Assembly: GCA_024349245.1 (NCBI GenBank)
Contig: JALDNG010000020.1
Coordinates: forward strand, 21,603,501 to 21,667,500
Origin: Neodontobutis hainanensis
Taxonomy: Eukaryota > Chordata > Actinopteri > Gobiiformes > Odontobutidae
Direction: 5' to 3'
DNA: 64,000 nt
In this document: piece by piece, positions 42,472 through 54,164 of the stretch
How positions within the stretch are numbered: position 1 is the first letter of the stretch
Layout of the letters: each line of letters opens with the position of its first letter
Translations under genes and position numbers: made by a program
The notes under the pieces: model-generated
What the model was told of the DNA's origin: nothing
The model's database searches: none
Seen by the model: the letters and a program-made list of their open reading frames with translations, nothing else

Positions 42472-45306
42472 TTCAAGTTCAAGTTCAAGTTCGTTTATTC
42501 GTCTCCCTTGGGAGAAATTTGGTTTAGAGACAGGGTACTGCTGCATAGACAGACATATAAAAATATATAAACAACATAAAACATAAACATCCAACAAAGG
42601 AGAGGGTACATAACTGGCAACCAGATGGGACCAAAGTGCAAGAGGATCAAAGCTTTCAATACTTGAAGTACATTGCAATTACAGTTACACATTTAAAGTG
42701 CCATACAAGGTAAAGTGCTAGTGCATGTTAAAGTGCAATGCACAATACAGTATTGATACACATTCGAACACACACTACAAATGCTATACATATTTAAAAT
42801 TACTGATACGAATTTGCTGGTACATGTTACAGGAGGGTGACCCATAATCCTGCCCGCTACTCTGACCAGGTTGAGAATCTGTGATTTAAGTTTGACATAC
42901 TTGCATGAATTTTGTTGAGTAATGTTATTGCCATGTATCGTCACAAGGCTTCGGTCACCAATTGATTTGGGATCAAAGAGCATTTCTACAGTCTTACAGG
43001 TGTTAATCTGTAGTTTATGATTATCGCACCATTCCACAAACCTGTCCACAGCATCTTTGTGAATGGATGAGTCAGAGTTCTTTGTGAGCAGACTAAGAGC
43101 AGCTGTATCATTCGAAAACTTCACCACATATTGATTAGGCTCAGAACTAACACAGTCATTTGTATACAGAATAAACAAAAATGGTGAACTGACACATCCC
43201 TGAGGGGCACCAGTACTACATATTTCTGTATTTGATAAGGAGGAATTAAACTTCACCTGCTGTGGCCTCTTAGTAAGAAATGAGTGGTACCACCTGATTA
43301 AAAATGGATTTACATTCAGAAGGGCTAATTTTCTTAGGAGAATATGTGGCTGAATTGTGTTAAAAGCAGAGCTAAAATCAATAAGGAGCAGTCTAGCATA
43401 TGCACCTGGGAATTCAAGGTGCTTCAATGTAAGGTGCATTATAGTTGATATGGCATCACTTGTACTTCGTTTCTTTGTATATGCAAACTGATATTTGTCT
43501 AATACTGGCTCCACCTCTGAGCGAAGTACATTTAACATAAGTCGTTCCAGGCCCTTGAAGACATTGGAAGTTAATGCAACAGGTCTATAGTCGTTGTCCT
43601 CCTGAGGACATACCTTTTTTGGAACTGGAATTATAGTGGACTTTTTCCAGATCTCAGGAACAACATGTTTGTCAATAGAAAGTTGGAACAGCTGGTGCCA
43701 TACCGGAGACAATTCCTCTGCAAATGTCTTTAAAAGAAAAGTGGACATATTGTCTGGCCCCGTCGCTTTTTTCAGGTGCATTGATTTAAAAACCTTTGTT
43801 ACCGCATGTGGATCTATAGAAATCCTGTCTTTCACAGTACAGTTTACATTATCTAAAACATCACAGCAGTCCCTATTGTTGTCAGATTCAAAACGCATAT
43901 AAAATTGGTTCAGTGCATTTGCTTTAAAACTCTCATCCTGAGCAAACAGGGGCTTCCTTTTAGCCTCCATGTTTGTCATTCCTCTAATTGAGTCCCACAG
44001 TTTCTTGGAGTTAAACATGGACAAGTTCTGTTCTGCCCGGCTCCTTGTGCTGCAGCCTAGCTGCTCTCATAAGTTTATTTAGCTCTTTTTGAGCTGTTTT
44101 GACTCCATCTGTATCACTAAAGTTAAAGGCAGACTTTTTCCACTTGATACACTCCTTAATATCTTTTGTTATGTAAGGTTTATTGTTCGGATATATCTTA
44201 ACAGTTTTCTGTGGAATGATGGAGTCAACACAAAAGCAGATGTAGGCAGTTATGGATTCTGTTGCCCTGTCAATGTCCGCCTCCCTAAAAAAGACGTCCC
44301 AGTCAGTCAAAAGAAAACATCCTTTCAGTTCTTCAATCTTATCATCGGACCACACCTTTACAGTTTGGATTTCTGGTCTGCTGGACTTAAAAACTGACCG
44401 ATATGTAGGTAGCAGATGAATTACATTGTGGTCAGAGTTGGCAAGGGGAGGTTTAGCTTTGGCTGTATAAACATCCCTGACATTACCATAGCACTTGTCA
44501 AGGATGTTATTTTTCCTGGTGTTGCATTTCACATATTGATAGAAACCATGTAGACTCTTGTTCAGGCTGCTGTGGTTAAAATCCCCTAGTATCAGTATTG
44601 GGGCAAAAATGTTACTAAATTCCCTTGGCAGATAGTGTGGACGTAAATTAACACACAATAGCTCCAAGTCCGGGTTGCATATAGTGTCTCTTATTGCAAA
44701 GTTTGAACACCAACTGTCTTTGATATAAATACATACTCCTCCTCCCCCTACTTTGCCCGAATTTGCATCTCTGTCCAGGCGTACATGAGAAAACCCGTCT
44801 ACCTTTACGAAATTGTCTGGTACATCTTTACTAAACTAAGTCTCAGTGAAAATCATTAGGCCTGACTCACGGTATTCATAGCAACCCCTGGCCAGTAGAC
44901 GCAGTTCATCCAGCTTATTTCTCAGGGAGCGGGAGTTACAAAGCAGCATCGGAGGCAGCGGTAGCTTACTAGCCCTCCGAGTGCGCTGTCTCAAGCCGCC
45001 TCTCTTGCCCCTCTTCCTCGCCTTTCCATCGCGGCGATGACCTGCGCCGTGATGCCGATATAACTCCCTGGGCACGTCGTCGAGTAGTCCTGCCGATGGT
45101 AGAACTCCGCCGTCTTGCAGTGCCAGCAGCTCGGTTTGGCTGTACGTTAGCTGGTTGATAATCCCATCCGCAAAACATAGGATGAACTGGCCAGACAGGA
45201 TTAGCCACGCCACTGCTATCCGCTCCATTCCCCTCCGTCTCATGTCGCATATATAAAGTAAACAGTTTAGAGCACGTGTGAAGCTGTGCTTGCTTTCATT
45301 ATCCAC
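42472..45306 (-). mobile_element. Rex1-like non-LTR retrotransposon (LINE), inactive
   Basis: Seen on the minus strand: an AP-endonuclease segment with ILGDFNHS, NILDKCYGNVRDVY and SDHNVIHL (44400-44640), then the linker WDVFFREADIDRATESITAY and IYPNNKPYITKDI, then a 443-codon frame with reverse transcriptase motifs (KKATGPDNMS, IPVPKK, FAYTKKRSTSDAI, LLIDFSSAFNTI, GAPQGCVSSPFLFILY). The catalytic box is KFSNDTA instead of Y/F-A-D-D-T. Known: this layout fits Rex1/Babar of the CR1/L2 assemblage in teleosts. A stop near 44836 and a frameshift near 44015 break the ORF. The 3' end is a GAACTT hexamer tail at 42472-42491. Confidence 0.88.
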
Positions 45307-45309
45307 TCA

Positions 45310-46345
45310 GACAGCAGGAGTCAGCATCCATGGCTTCGCAGCTGCTCGCTCCAGATCTCTAGCCTCGACTTGAGTGCCCACCAGTGATGACTTGGAGTTC
45401 CTGGGCTGCGTACCACACTACGGGTAAACGTCCATGGACGCATCGATCATCGGATGGAAGGGGCCAGGGAGTTACCGCTTTCCCACATCAAAATTCGGGA
45501 AATGGTGGCAGTGTAGAGAGTGCTCCTGCACTTTGCCCCTGACGAGAAATGGAGCACATGTTGATCAGGTCGAACAACACAACAATTATGGCGGTGGAGA
45601 TTTTGCTGTGGGCAAACGCACATCTGGTCACCTTCAGAGCACGTCACGCCCCCAGGACACTCGGTTCTGGAGCAGACAGGATGTCCCAAGGAGGGCCTCT
45701 GTGTTATGAGTGGGGCTTAGTGCCCATGATAGCATATCAGATAGGTCATCAATTCGAGCCTGTGCCAGCCTTTTTGCCAGTGCTTAAAACGCCTTGGATG
45801 CCTTTCTGCGCATAGCCACCCCCTGGTTAAGCATCTTCTTTGGGGTGCTCGTGGGGTGAGGCCCTCGCTTAGACAAGTGGCACCTCTCTGGGATTTCCAG
45901 ACGGTTCTGGATGGCCGTTCGGGGCCTCCTTTTAAGCCCTGGGACTTGTGCTCTTTGTCTGTTTATTCTTAGTGCAGGTCGGCAGCGGGTGTAGGGCTAC
46001 GGATGTTGTGCCCGGTCAGGGCCTTGCGCTGCTACGTGGAGCAAAGACCGTTTGTTTGTGTGCTTTGGGGCCAGGGGGGCGTGGGGCAGCCTACAAGGCT
46101 CTTGGACATGTCTGCTGACTCTGTTACTCATTTAGTGCTGAGTGGGAACCAGAGTCTCATCGCCTAGGTTGCCGTACGCGCATGTCGGTGTTCTTACCGC
46201 AGCAGGTGGCACTCCTGGGGGCTGCCGTGGTTGGTGGCTCTCATTTGGGCTGGTCTGGTGTGTGCAGCCTGGTTAGGGCGCTCTTGGGAGAGGCGACCCG
46301 TCCCCGCGTCATAGTACTGGGATTATGTGGCTTGACCATGGCGTA
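45310..46345 (+). mobile_element. DIRS-like retroelement, RNase H and downstream part
   Basis: The plus strand encodes HMLIRSNNTTIMA, then EILLWANAHLVTFRARHAPR and LGSGADRMSQGGPL (45549-45715). Known: the R-S-D-N-T-T, L-L-W-A-N and G-A-D-L-L-S-R-G phrases belong to the RNase H domain of DIRS-type retroelements. Here D is changed to N in RSNNTT and the INRQGG segment is deleted. The GC-rich tail to 46345 carries no intact recombinase that I can read. Confidence 0.7.
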
Positions 46346-47095
46346 TTTCTATAACATATAAAAAAATATGAAACTTCTGCAAAAACAAAAGCAAACTCAT
46401 ATCAAATATCTTTATTTACATTAAATATTAACTTGTAGTACAAACATCAAACAGTATTGTACAGGGATAATAAAGCACAAGCACTTTTTGAATGAAAGAG
46501 GCTAAGGTCTATGTGATCAAGATATTTAGCAATGCAGTAATATACAGTAATATGTAAAAAACAACAACAAAACAACACAAAACAGTACATTGGTATCTTA
46601 CATGGTTTTCCAGGAGGTCACATTTTATAATGCTGGTTAATAGAGAGGTTGATTTAATATGACATGGCTCTCTGGCTTGGTGATGGAGCTATACAACACA
46701 ATAGCAAGAGGTACAAACTCTCCTTCCTCCAACATCTGTAGCCCTTTCATTTCAACACATCTAGCAATTTGAGGCGTTATTTTGGTCACTTTATCTTTTC
46801 CTTATGTACTGTCCATATCTAACATTTGTATAGTTCAGAAGTTCTTTAATTTCCTATGCAACATTTTATACTGTTATATATTCTAGTCTTGCTGTTTCTT
46901 ATTTATTCATTCATTAAACATCACTTGCTGTATTTCCGCAAATAACACACGTGTTGAGGTTGAGCAATACTAATGAACTGTACTATACAATTTTATGATG
47001 AGGAGTGTACATTTGTGTCTTCTATTGAATGTATGTGATTCAGCTCTGTGTGGCCCTAGACCAATTTCCCTTCGGTGATAATAAAGTTTATCTTA
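46346..47095. other. intergenic, nothing recognised
   Basis: AT-rich, with a small A-rich stretch near 46557-46580 and no element ends seen. Confidence 0.4.
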
Positions 47096-47097
47096 TA

Positions 47098-47280
47098 CCA
47101 GTGTTGTAGTCGAGTCACCAGTTTTCGAGTCACTTTCAAGTCCTCAGTGTCCAAGTGCGAGTCTATGTCCTAGTCATAAGTTCTCAAGTCCAATTCGAGT
47201 CATTGAGGCTGTCCCTCGAGTCACAAGTCATACAAATGAGCCAGATGACTCGACTTGAGTCCAAGTCCAGCACTTGAGGA
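47098..47280. repeat. GAGTC/CAAGTC degenerate tandem repeat
   Basis: GAGTC, CAAGTC and their variants occur about every 10-20 bases (for example GTAGTCGAGTCACC, TTCGAGTCACTTTCAAGTCC). A similar motif-rich block is common in fish DNA transposons. Confidence 0.75.
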
Positions 47281-47737
47281 CTTTATCTCTGACCTCCTGT
47301 CGGTCTGACTTATCCTCTCCTCGATGAGGGACTGTTGCATTGGCCCTTACACCTCCCTGGCTCTTGTTTGGAGGAACTTGTCTCCTTCTTGACCTCCGTT
47401 GCTTCCCAGGATTCTGGGACAAGCAGCTGTATACAAGACACATAGACTAAAAGCATGTTAACCTAACAACCTAATAACCTCGAATAACGTAAGTTAGTCG
47501 AGGTTATTAACAGTCTAATGAAAGTCCTAATGAAAGCCCTCTTCATTAGACAGGATAAATAAAATTACATTTATTTATAATTAATATGATAATTAGTAGT
47601 AGTCATTATATTGTTGTTGTTATTAACATAAAAAGTGTTGTATTTTGGCATAGAAAATAAATACACTAACAATATCTTTGTCAGTATTACTTAGTATTAC
47701 CTAGTTTAATTAGTTTACAGGCTTAGTTTAATGTCAA

Positions 47738-47905
47738 ACCCCTCCCTCGAGAGAAATAAGCTCAATTATCTTACCAGTTAATTTCAGAAGTCTCTTGGAA
47801 TTAGAGACAAAGCATCTTCACCTTTAAACTGAGTTCAGACGCTTTAGCTTTAACCATTTCTTCAATATGACCAGGATGACTGAAAACCTTCACAGATATT
47901 AACAA
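47738..47905 (+). mobile_element. solo Penelope-like terminal repeat
   Basis: AACCCCTCCCTCGAGAGAAA to ACTGAAAACCTTCACAGATA matches the solo repeat at 16585-16775 and the ends of the coding copies. Confidence 0.7.
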
Positions 47906-48249
47906 AGTATTTGTTAAGTCTACACCAAATACAGAGTAATTACTATACACAAGCAGTACACATATAATGCATGCAGTTAATCTACACTATTAAAAGTGGA
48001 CAGTAAATAACTCTAGCTAACACTAGTCAATGCACAACATTAACATGGCCACAGATGAACTGTAACTATTGTATTTGTAAATCCATTAACACACAAAGAA
48101 GCCACAGCATTAGCAGTATTTAAAAGTTTCTATTGAGCAAAAACTCAATCATAATTTAAAAAGAAAACTTACGTTATTTGAGGTTAACATAACATGCTTT
48201 TAGTTTATGACTTAATCATCAACAGCAGTAGCTTCTTTAGGCTTTCCAT

Positions 48250-48443
48250 AGACTTTCTAAAGAGTGGTTGTCCATCAACCAGAAGGCAGGCAGTTCAATT
48301 CCCACTCTCCCCCCAGTTCATACTGTTTTTGTGTCCTTTGGCAAGACTCTTAACCCACCTTGCCTCCAGTGGTGTTCCAGCTATATCCTGGTGAATAGAA
48401 GCTTATGTCGCTTTGGATAAAAGTGTCAGCTAAATGACTAAAA
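48250..48443 (+). repeat. tRNA-derived SINE, degraded head
   Basis: GTTCATACTG, GTCCTTTGGCAAGACTCTTA and the tail GTGTCAGCTAAATGACTAAA are present; the A box is eroded. Confidence 0.7.
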
Positions 48444-48600
48444 TGACGTGTGCAGTGTTAATGAGTAGTGCACTGTTCTGCTGCACTCACTGTGAACAGA
48501 GAGAGGGCAAACCAAAGACTTGGTAGACTATGGTCAAAATGTCTTCGTTTAAGATAAGATAAGATTTGTTCAATAAGAGCAAACGGCTGCTATTCTATAT
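48444..48600. repeat. dispersed repeat family R1, left part
   Basis: Matches 7665-7785 (AGTAGTGCACTGTTCTGCTG, then CGGCTGCTATTCTAT) and stops exactly where the DD37E Tc1-like element begins. Confidence 0.6.
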
Positions 48601-50075
48601 ACACTGTGTGCACAATTATTAGGCAAGTTGTATTTTTGAAGATTCATTTTGCTATTGTACAACCTCAGTGCTCTTGGTCAATCCAAAATGTAAACAAACC
48701 CTCAAACCTGAACATTTAAGTAGTAAAAGTGAAGTTTTGGCTTTCTTAAGAGAATATCTACAGGTACACCATTATTAGACAACTATTAGTGTGCAGAATT
48801 ATTATGCAACTAAATGAAAAACAAAGATTTTCCCATCTCCCTTGTTAATTTTCACCTGTTAAAGTGAGAAAAATAAACAAACTCAAAATTTACAAGTAAA
48901 TATTTCTGAAATTGACTCTGTCCTTATTTTTGATAACAGTCACAAGCCTTCCATTCATGGAGTCAGTCATTTTCTTGTTTCAGAAGCTACTATTTGTGCA
49001 GCTGTAAACCACAGCCTCCCAGACACTGTTTAGAGAGGTGTACTGTTTACCTTCACTGTAAATGTCCTGCTTAAGAAGGGGCCAAAAGTTCTCAATAGGG
49101 TTTAAGGCAGGTGAAGAAGGGGGCCATGTCATTAGATTTTTATCTTTAAGGCCTTCACTGGCCAGCCACGCAGTGGAGAACTTTGATGCATGTGATGGAG
49201 CGTTGTCTTGCGTAAAAATCAAAGTCTTCTTGAAAGATGCAGACTTTTTCCTGAACCACTGCTTTAAAAAAAAAGGGTCTTCTAACAATTGCCAGTAGGT
49301 CTAAGAGTTGATTTTGAGTCTATTTTCAATTCGAAAAGATCCAACTTTAATAATACCTGCCCACACCAGTACCCCACCTACACCTCGCTGAGTCGAAGTG
49401 GAGCTCTGTGTCCGTTACTGATCCAACCACGGGCTCTGGTCCGTCAAGAGTCACTCTCATCTCATCTGTCCTCATCTGTCCACAAACATGTCCTCAGATA
49501 TTTCTTGGCCCATTCTTGACGTTTCAACTTATGCGTCTTGTTCAGAGGTGGTTGGGTTTCAGCCTTTCTTACCTCGGCCATGTCTCTGAGAACTGAACAC
49601 CTCGTACTTCTTGACACTCCAGGTTGGTTACTGTTGTGGAATATGGCAGCACTGGAGGATAATGGGTTCCTGGTAGCTTCACGTTTGATTCTTTGCAAAT
49701 CATTTACGTCTTTTCTTCTCAACATGTTTCTTGCGACCCTGTTGACTGTTTGCTACAAAACGTGATGGTTCTGTGATCACGCCCCAATATCTTAGCTATT
49801 TCAAGAGTGCTGCATCCCTGGGAAAGACTTTTTACAATTTTTGACTTTTCAGAGTCAGATAAATCTCTTTTTTGGCCCATTTGTCCTGAGGAGAAGAGTC
49901 TGCCTAATAATTATGCACAGCTTTATACAGGGTGTTGATCTTCTTAGGCCACACCCTCCCTCATTACACAAATACACATCACCTGATATGCATTAAATCC
50001 AATAAGGATTCAAGTTTATACAGTTTGGAGTTGGAAATTATGATAAAATTATGATATGGTCAAAAATCCCCTGCC

Positions 50076-50110
<35 letters not shown>
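48601..50110 (-). mobile_element. Tc1-like transposon with DD37E spacing
   Basis: Left terminal repeat CACTGTGTGCACAATTATTA at 48602. The minus strand encodes a helix-turn-helix region (QGCSTLEIAKILGRDHRTIT), then RKDVNDLQRIKREATRNPLS, GGVLVWAGI, IFTQDNAPSHASKF and PPSSPALNPIENFW. Between the D of QDNAP and the E of PIENF there are 37 residues. Known: DD37E Tc1-like elements (such as TRT) occur in teleosts. There are some stops, so it is inactive. The right terminus ends in an AAT microsatellite. Confidence 0.88.
50073..50110. repeat. AAT microsatellite inside transposon end
   Basis: Twelve or so AAT units follow GCCTAATAAT of the right terminal repeat and replace its outer part. Confidence 0.9.
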
Positions 50111-50136
50111 TATTTTTTTTAATAATACAATCTATC

Positions 50137-50357
50137 TAATTTTTATATAGCGCTTTTCCAATACATAAATTTCCAATACATACATTAAACTATTAACCAG
50201 TGTTACAGAACTCAACTGAAGGCAATGTAGGTTAATTGTCTTGCCCAAGGACACAACTACAGTATGCGGGGAAGAGCGGGATGTTATGATGTTTTGGGAT
50301 GTTTCGAGCGGAGATTGAACCGTCCACCCGCCAGTCAAAGGATGGCCGCTCTACCGA
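50137..50357 (-). repeat. tRNA-derived SINE (minus)
   Basis: Minus-strand head at about 50340-50357, GGACACAACTACAGTATG complement, and a tail ATATAGCGCTTTTCCAA at left. Confidence 0.8.
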
Positions 50358-50459
50358 AAATATTAGTCACACCTTTCCTTTTGGGAATAACTTATCTATT
50401 TTAATATTTTTAGCATAATTGTTGATAACCCTGACTGTAGTAAAAAGCTGGGTATTACA

Positions 50460-50640
50460 GAATTATACACACAGAGCTCAAAAGCCTGGAAGGAGCAGGA
50501 CAAAGAGAGAACTTTTTCCCCCTTTTTTAGATGTTCCAGGCTCATGTTAAAGTATTGTTCTAGTATCAGTATTGTGATACTCAAGCCAGGTATTGGACCA
50601 AACTCAAAATTTTGGTAATAAGTGCTGCTCGACTTCAAAT
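50460..50640. repeat. dispersed repeat family R1, right part
   Basis: Matches 8005-8130: AGCTCAAAAGCCTGGAAGGA, then GTTCTAGTATCAGTATTGTG and CTCAAGCCAGGTATTGG. Confidence 0.6.
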
Positions 50641-50919
50641 CTAAACACAATTAGTTGGATTCAAAGGCCTCTACTCACTTGTCACTCTCTGATGCAAGTG
50701 TGCATTGGAAATAACTGGTTGTTTTAGCATAATGACGGGAGTGGTAGTGTTGGGGGTATTAACAAAGGCCCAGGTTCAATGGGGGTAACAATGTCTTAAA
50801 TGACTGGAAGTGCAAACAGCTAGCCCCCTTGTGTGACAACAGCTCTTTCAAGTTTTAAGCTGTTACTATCTACCACCCTCTAAAAAGTAATTTTGTAGTT
50901 ATCTATTGCCCTACAGGTC

Positions 50920-52335
50920 AGCTTGGACATTTCTTGGAGGAGTTGGATGCGCTTCTTTCATCCTACCCTGAGGATGGTACTCCTCTGGTGGTACTAGGAG
51001 ACTTCAACATCCACCTTGAAAAGCCACAGGCTGCTAACTTCAATAACCTGACTGCATCATTTGACCTCAAGCAGGTCTCCACATCAGCAACCCACAAGTC
51101 TGGAAACCAACTAGATCTTATCTACATAAGGTACTGCTCCACTCAGCACAATCGGGTCACCCCACTGCACATGTCTAATAATTTTTTCGTCGCTCTCGAC
51201 TTCAAACTAACTTTTCAAGAAACTGCAATTGTTAGAGTGTACGCTCACTCCCTTCCACTTTTCTTCTGCTGTCTCTTCTGCGTTCCCCCCTCTGAGGAGC
51301 TCTTTCTTTTGAACACAAACAGCACCACCAACAGTCTGTGCTCTACACTTATGCCCTCTTACATCTAAACCAGCCCGTATAACTTTGTCTGCCCCCCTGG
51401 CTATCCAATGTTCTACGCGAGAATCGCGTCAGCCTCCGGTCAGCTGTTACCTACTAACCTCTGTCTCTACCAATCTCTCCTCTCTACTAGAGCTCAGTTC
51501 TTGGACCGCTACTCTTTGCCATTTACATGACATCCCTTGGCTCTGTCATTCAGAAGCATGGCTTTTCCTATCACTGCTATGCGGATGATACTCAACTCCA
51601 CTTGTCTTTTCAATCTGACGATAAGACAGTCTCTGCTCGCATCTCGGCGAGCCTGAGTGACATCTTACTTTGGATAAAGGACCATCATCTGCACCTGAAC
51701 CTTGCAAAAACAGAACTGCTTGTGATTCTGGTCAATCCAAAGACCCACCTTAACCTCTCCATTCAACTAGACTCATCAACCATTACACCGTCCAGCACTG
51801 CCAGAAATCTGGGAGTGGTAATTGATGATCAACTAAACCACCAGCACCATACGGTCTTGTAGATTCATCCTCTACAACATTAGGAAAATTAGATAAACAA
51901 CAGCCGTACCTCTGCAGATTATCCAGAATGCAGGGGCAAGAGTGGTCTTCAATGAAACAAAGAGAGCACACGTAACGCCTCTCTTCACTAGGTTACACTG
52001 GCTCCCGGTTGATGCTCGCATCAAGTTCAAAGCTATGCTCTTGGCCTACAAGACCACCACTAGTTCTGCACCCTCATCTTCACTCACTAATACTGACCTA
52101 TGTTCTTGCCAGATCCTTGAGCTCTGCAAATAAACGTCTGGTGGTACCATCCCAAAAAGGAAAAAATTAAATTAAATAAATAAATTCAGTGAAAAAAAGC
52201 ACTCTTGCGTACTTTCTGTGGATCTGTTCCACATTGGTGAAATGATCTACCTGCTGCTACAAGATCAGCAGATTTTGTAGCCATCTTTAAAGAACGCCTG
52301 AAAACACATCACATCCGCCAACACGGAAGAGATGG
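50920..52335 (+). mobile_element. L2 LINE, internally deleted
   Basis: The plus strand carries the endonuclease end (PLVVLGDFNIHLEKPQA, KSGNQLDLIY at 50990-51125). It jumps to the reverse transcriptase core (FSYHCYADDTQLHLSF, with the Y-A-D-D box intact, 51560-51610) and thumb (LNLAKTELLVI), then HVTPLFTRLHWLPVDARIKF (51970-52032). The N-terminal half of the reverse transcriptase is missing. Known: these phrases are typical of vertebrate L2. Confidence 0.88.
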
Positions 52336-52336
52336 T

Positions 52337-52435
52337 AGAGCGGCAGTAGCTCAGTGGTAGAGCGGCCGTCCTTCCACCAGCGGGTAGGCGGTTTGATCCC
52401 TGCTCGAAACATCCCAAAACATAAACCCACACAGT
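52337..52435 (+). repeat. tRNA-derived SINE head fragment
   Basis: GCAGTAGCTCAGTGGTAGAG with B box GGTTTGATCCCTGCTCG, immediately after the L2 end. Confidence 0.75.
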
Positions 52436-52879
52436 TTTTGATCCACGCATATTTTTTGGACCATCTGTGACTTTAATGCATTTTTGGACCCCAAAAACTA
52501 TATATAAATCTTAATTAAAAAAATTTATAAAAATCCTAATAAAGTGAGAATGAGAATGCATGAATGAAGTTTAAATCTGCTTTTAGTGGATCGACCAGTG
52601 CTTAGAACTGCATACCGAAAGTCAGCTCTAAATGCCTCTTATCACAAGGACGGATTTTGAAACATTTCATTAAACATTAGACAGCACCACCGTTCCAAAG
52701 GCAACCACTTGGGGGCAGTGTAAACATTTCCTGCCCAAAGGCAAGACAGGTCTTTGGGATTTTGACAAGAAGCCTGGCTTCAGAATTTGACTCTCTTGAA
52801 TATTTTGACTATTTCACTCTCAACACCGCAGGAAAGAGAACTCTTGAGACATGGGAGAGAGGGCAAGAGGGCAACTAAT

Positions 52880-53212
52880 GTGCGGCAGTGGCTCAGTGGT
52901 AGAGCGGCCGTCCTTCAACCGGTAGTAGGTTCGATTCCCGCTCTCCCCACAGTTCATACTGTTGTTGTGTCCTTGGGCAAGACACTTAACCCACCTTGCT
53001 CCCGGTGTCCGCAGCACTGGTGTATGAATGTGTGTGACTGTAGAGGTGTGTTTGGTGGTGGTAGGAGAAGGTTGAGTGCCGTTTGTGTGGCAGCCCCCCT
53101 CTCTGTCTGCCCCAGGAGTGGATGGGGTGAGTGGAAGTATGAATTAAAGCGCTTTGGGTGCCTGAGAAGGGTGCAGGAAAGTGCTATATAAATGCATACC
53201 ATTTACTATTAA
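52880..53212 (+). repeat. tRNA-derived SINE, longest copy
   Basis: Head GCAGTGGCTCAGTGGTAGAG, B box GGTTCGATTCCCG, body with CTTGGGCAAGACACTTAACC and CCCCCCTCTCTGTCTGCCCC, and tail AAAGCGCTTTGGGTGCCTGA ending GCTATATAAATGCATACC. Confidence 0.9.
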
Positions 53213-54164
53213 TGTTTCATGTTTTTTATAAAGCGTTCAACACAATACAGCAGTTAGAGCTTTATAGCAGATTTCTTTCTCGTCGTGTGATCTGCGATAT
53301 TTCTCAGTTCATCTCAATTTACGCGCAGTGCACCTGTGTTTGACGTACGGTGAGCTCTAGTGTGAAGACGGACGACTCACCGTCACTTTCTCTCACACGC
53401 GCAAATTGAGAGAGTGAGAGAGAGTGCGAGCGAGAGAGTCTTATATACATGCGAATGATATTCTTTGTTGTATTTTTAGGTAGAAATAACGGAGTTCCTT
53501 AGTAGTGGGGCGACTAATGCGCAAGCAGAATCACATTCGGTGGTGCTCAACTACTGAGCAAATCAGTTTGACCGAATGAATTTGGTATTTTAATGTAACT
53601 GTCATTGAAGGCACCTTCTCTCCAGGTGGACATTCAAATAAGTGTGCAAAGTCACGTGAATGATAGATGATTTAAGAATGTTTATGAATATTGTTTTATG
53701 TTAGTCGATACCGTCCATTGTTCATAATAAAAATAGTATCTTTATTCACTGCATAAAATAGATTAACATAAATGTGTTGAAAATGATATTACAGAAGGCT
53801 ACAGTTAAAGTACAATTTTACATTTTACCTTTTTTTTTATATATTAACTAGGCTACCTGTCTTAAATATCATAGCACTTACTTAACATATTGTTCATATT
53901 GCTGTGGTTCTATTGTGCTCATTTGTAACTTGGTTTGGATAAAAGTGTCTGTTATGATTAAATGTGGGCATAAATGTAAATATCTTGATGTTATCAGCTT
54001 TCACATAATATTTGAGCATAATGGAGCTTGTATATACCTTTACACTGGTTGCACCACTGGCTTATATATTTACAATACACAAATTAATAAATAATGAATA
54101 TGAATATGAATAAATAAGTGTTTTTAAAACAAGTGTATGATTTCTCACTTGTATTTTTCCTTAG
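53213..54164. promoter_or_regulatory. upstream region of the transposase gene
   Basis: A GA-rich block (GAGAGAGTGCGAGCGAGAGA at about 53420) is followed by TCTTATATACATGC, a TATA-like motif. An acceptor-like TTTTTCCTTAG ends at 54164. This is plausibly a promoter and non-coding exon of the transposon, but no left terminal repeat was found. Confidence 0.3.

Noticed and set aside
44836..45306. Secreted or membrane host protein (hydrophobic segment in a 156-codon frame)
   Set aside because: It is continuous with the 5' region of the Rex1-like element and leads into its endonuclease domain.
52880..52960. Functional tRNA gene on the plus strand
   Set aside because: It belongs to a SINE family with eight or more copies in this window.
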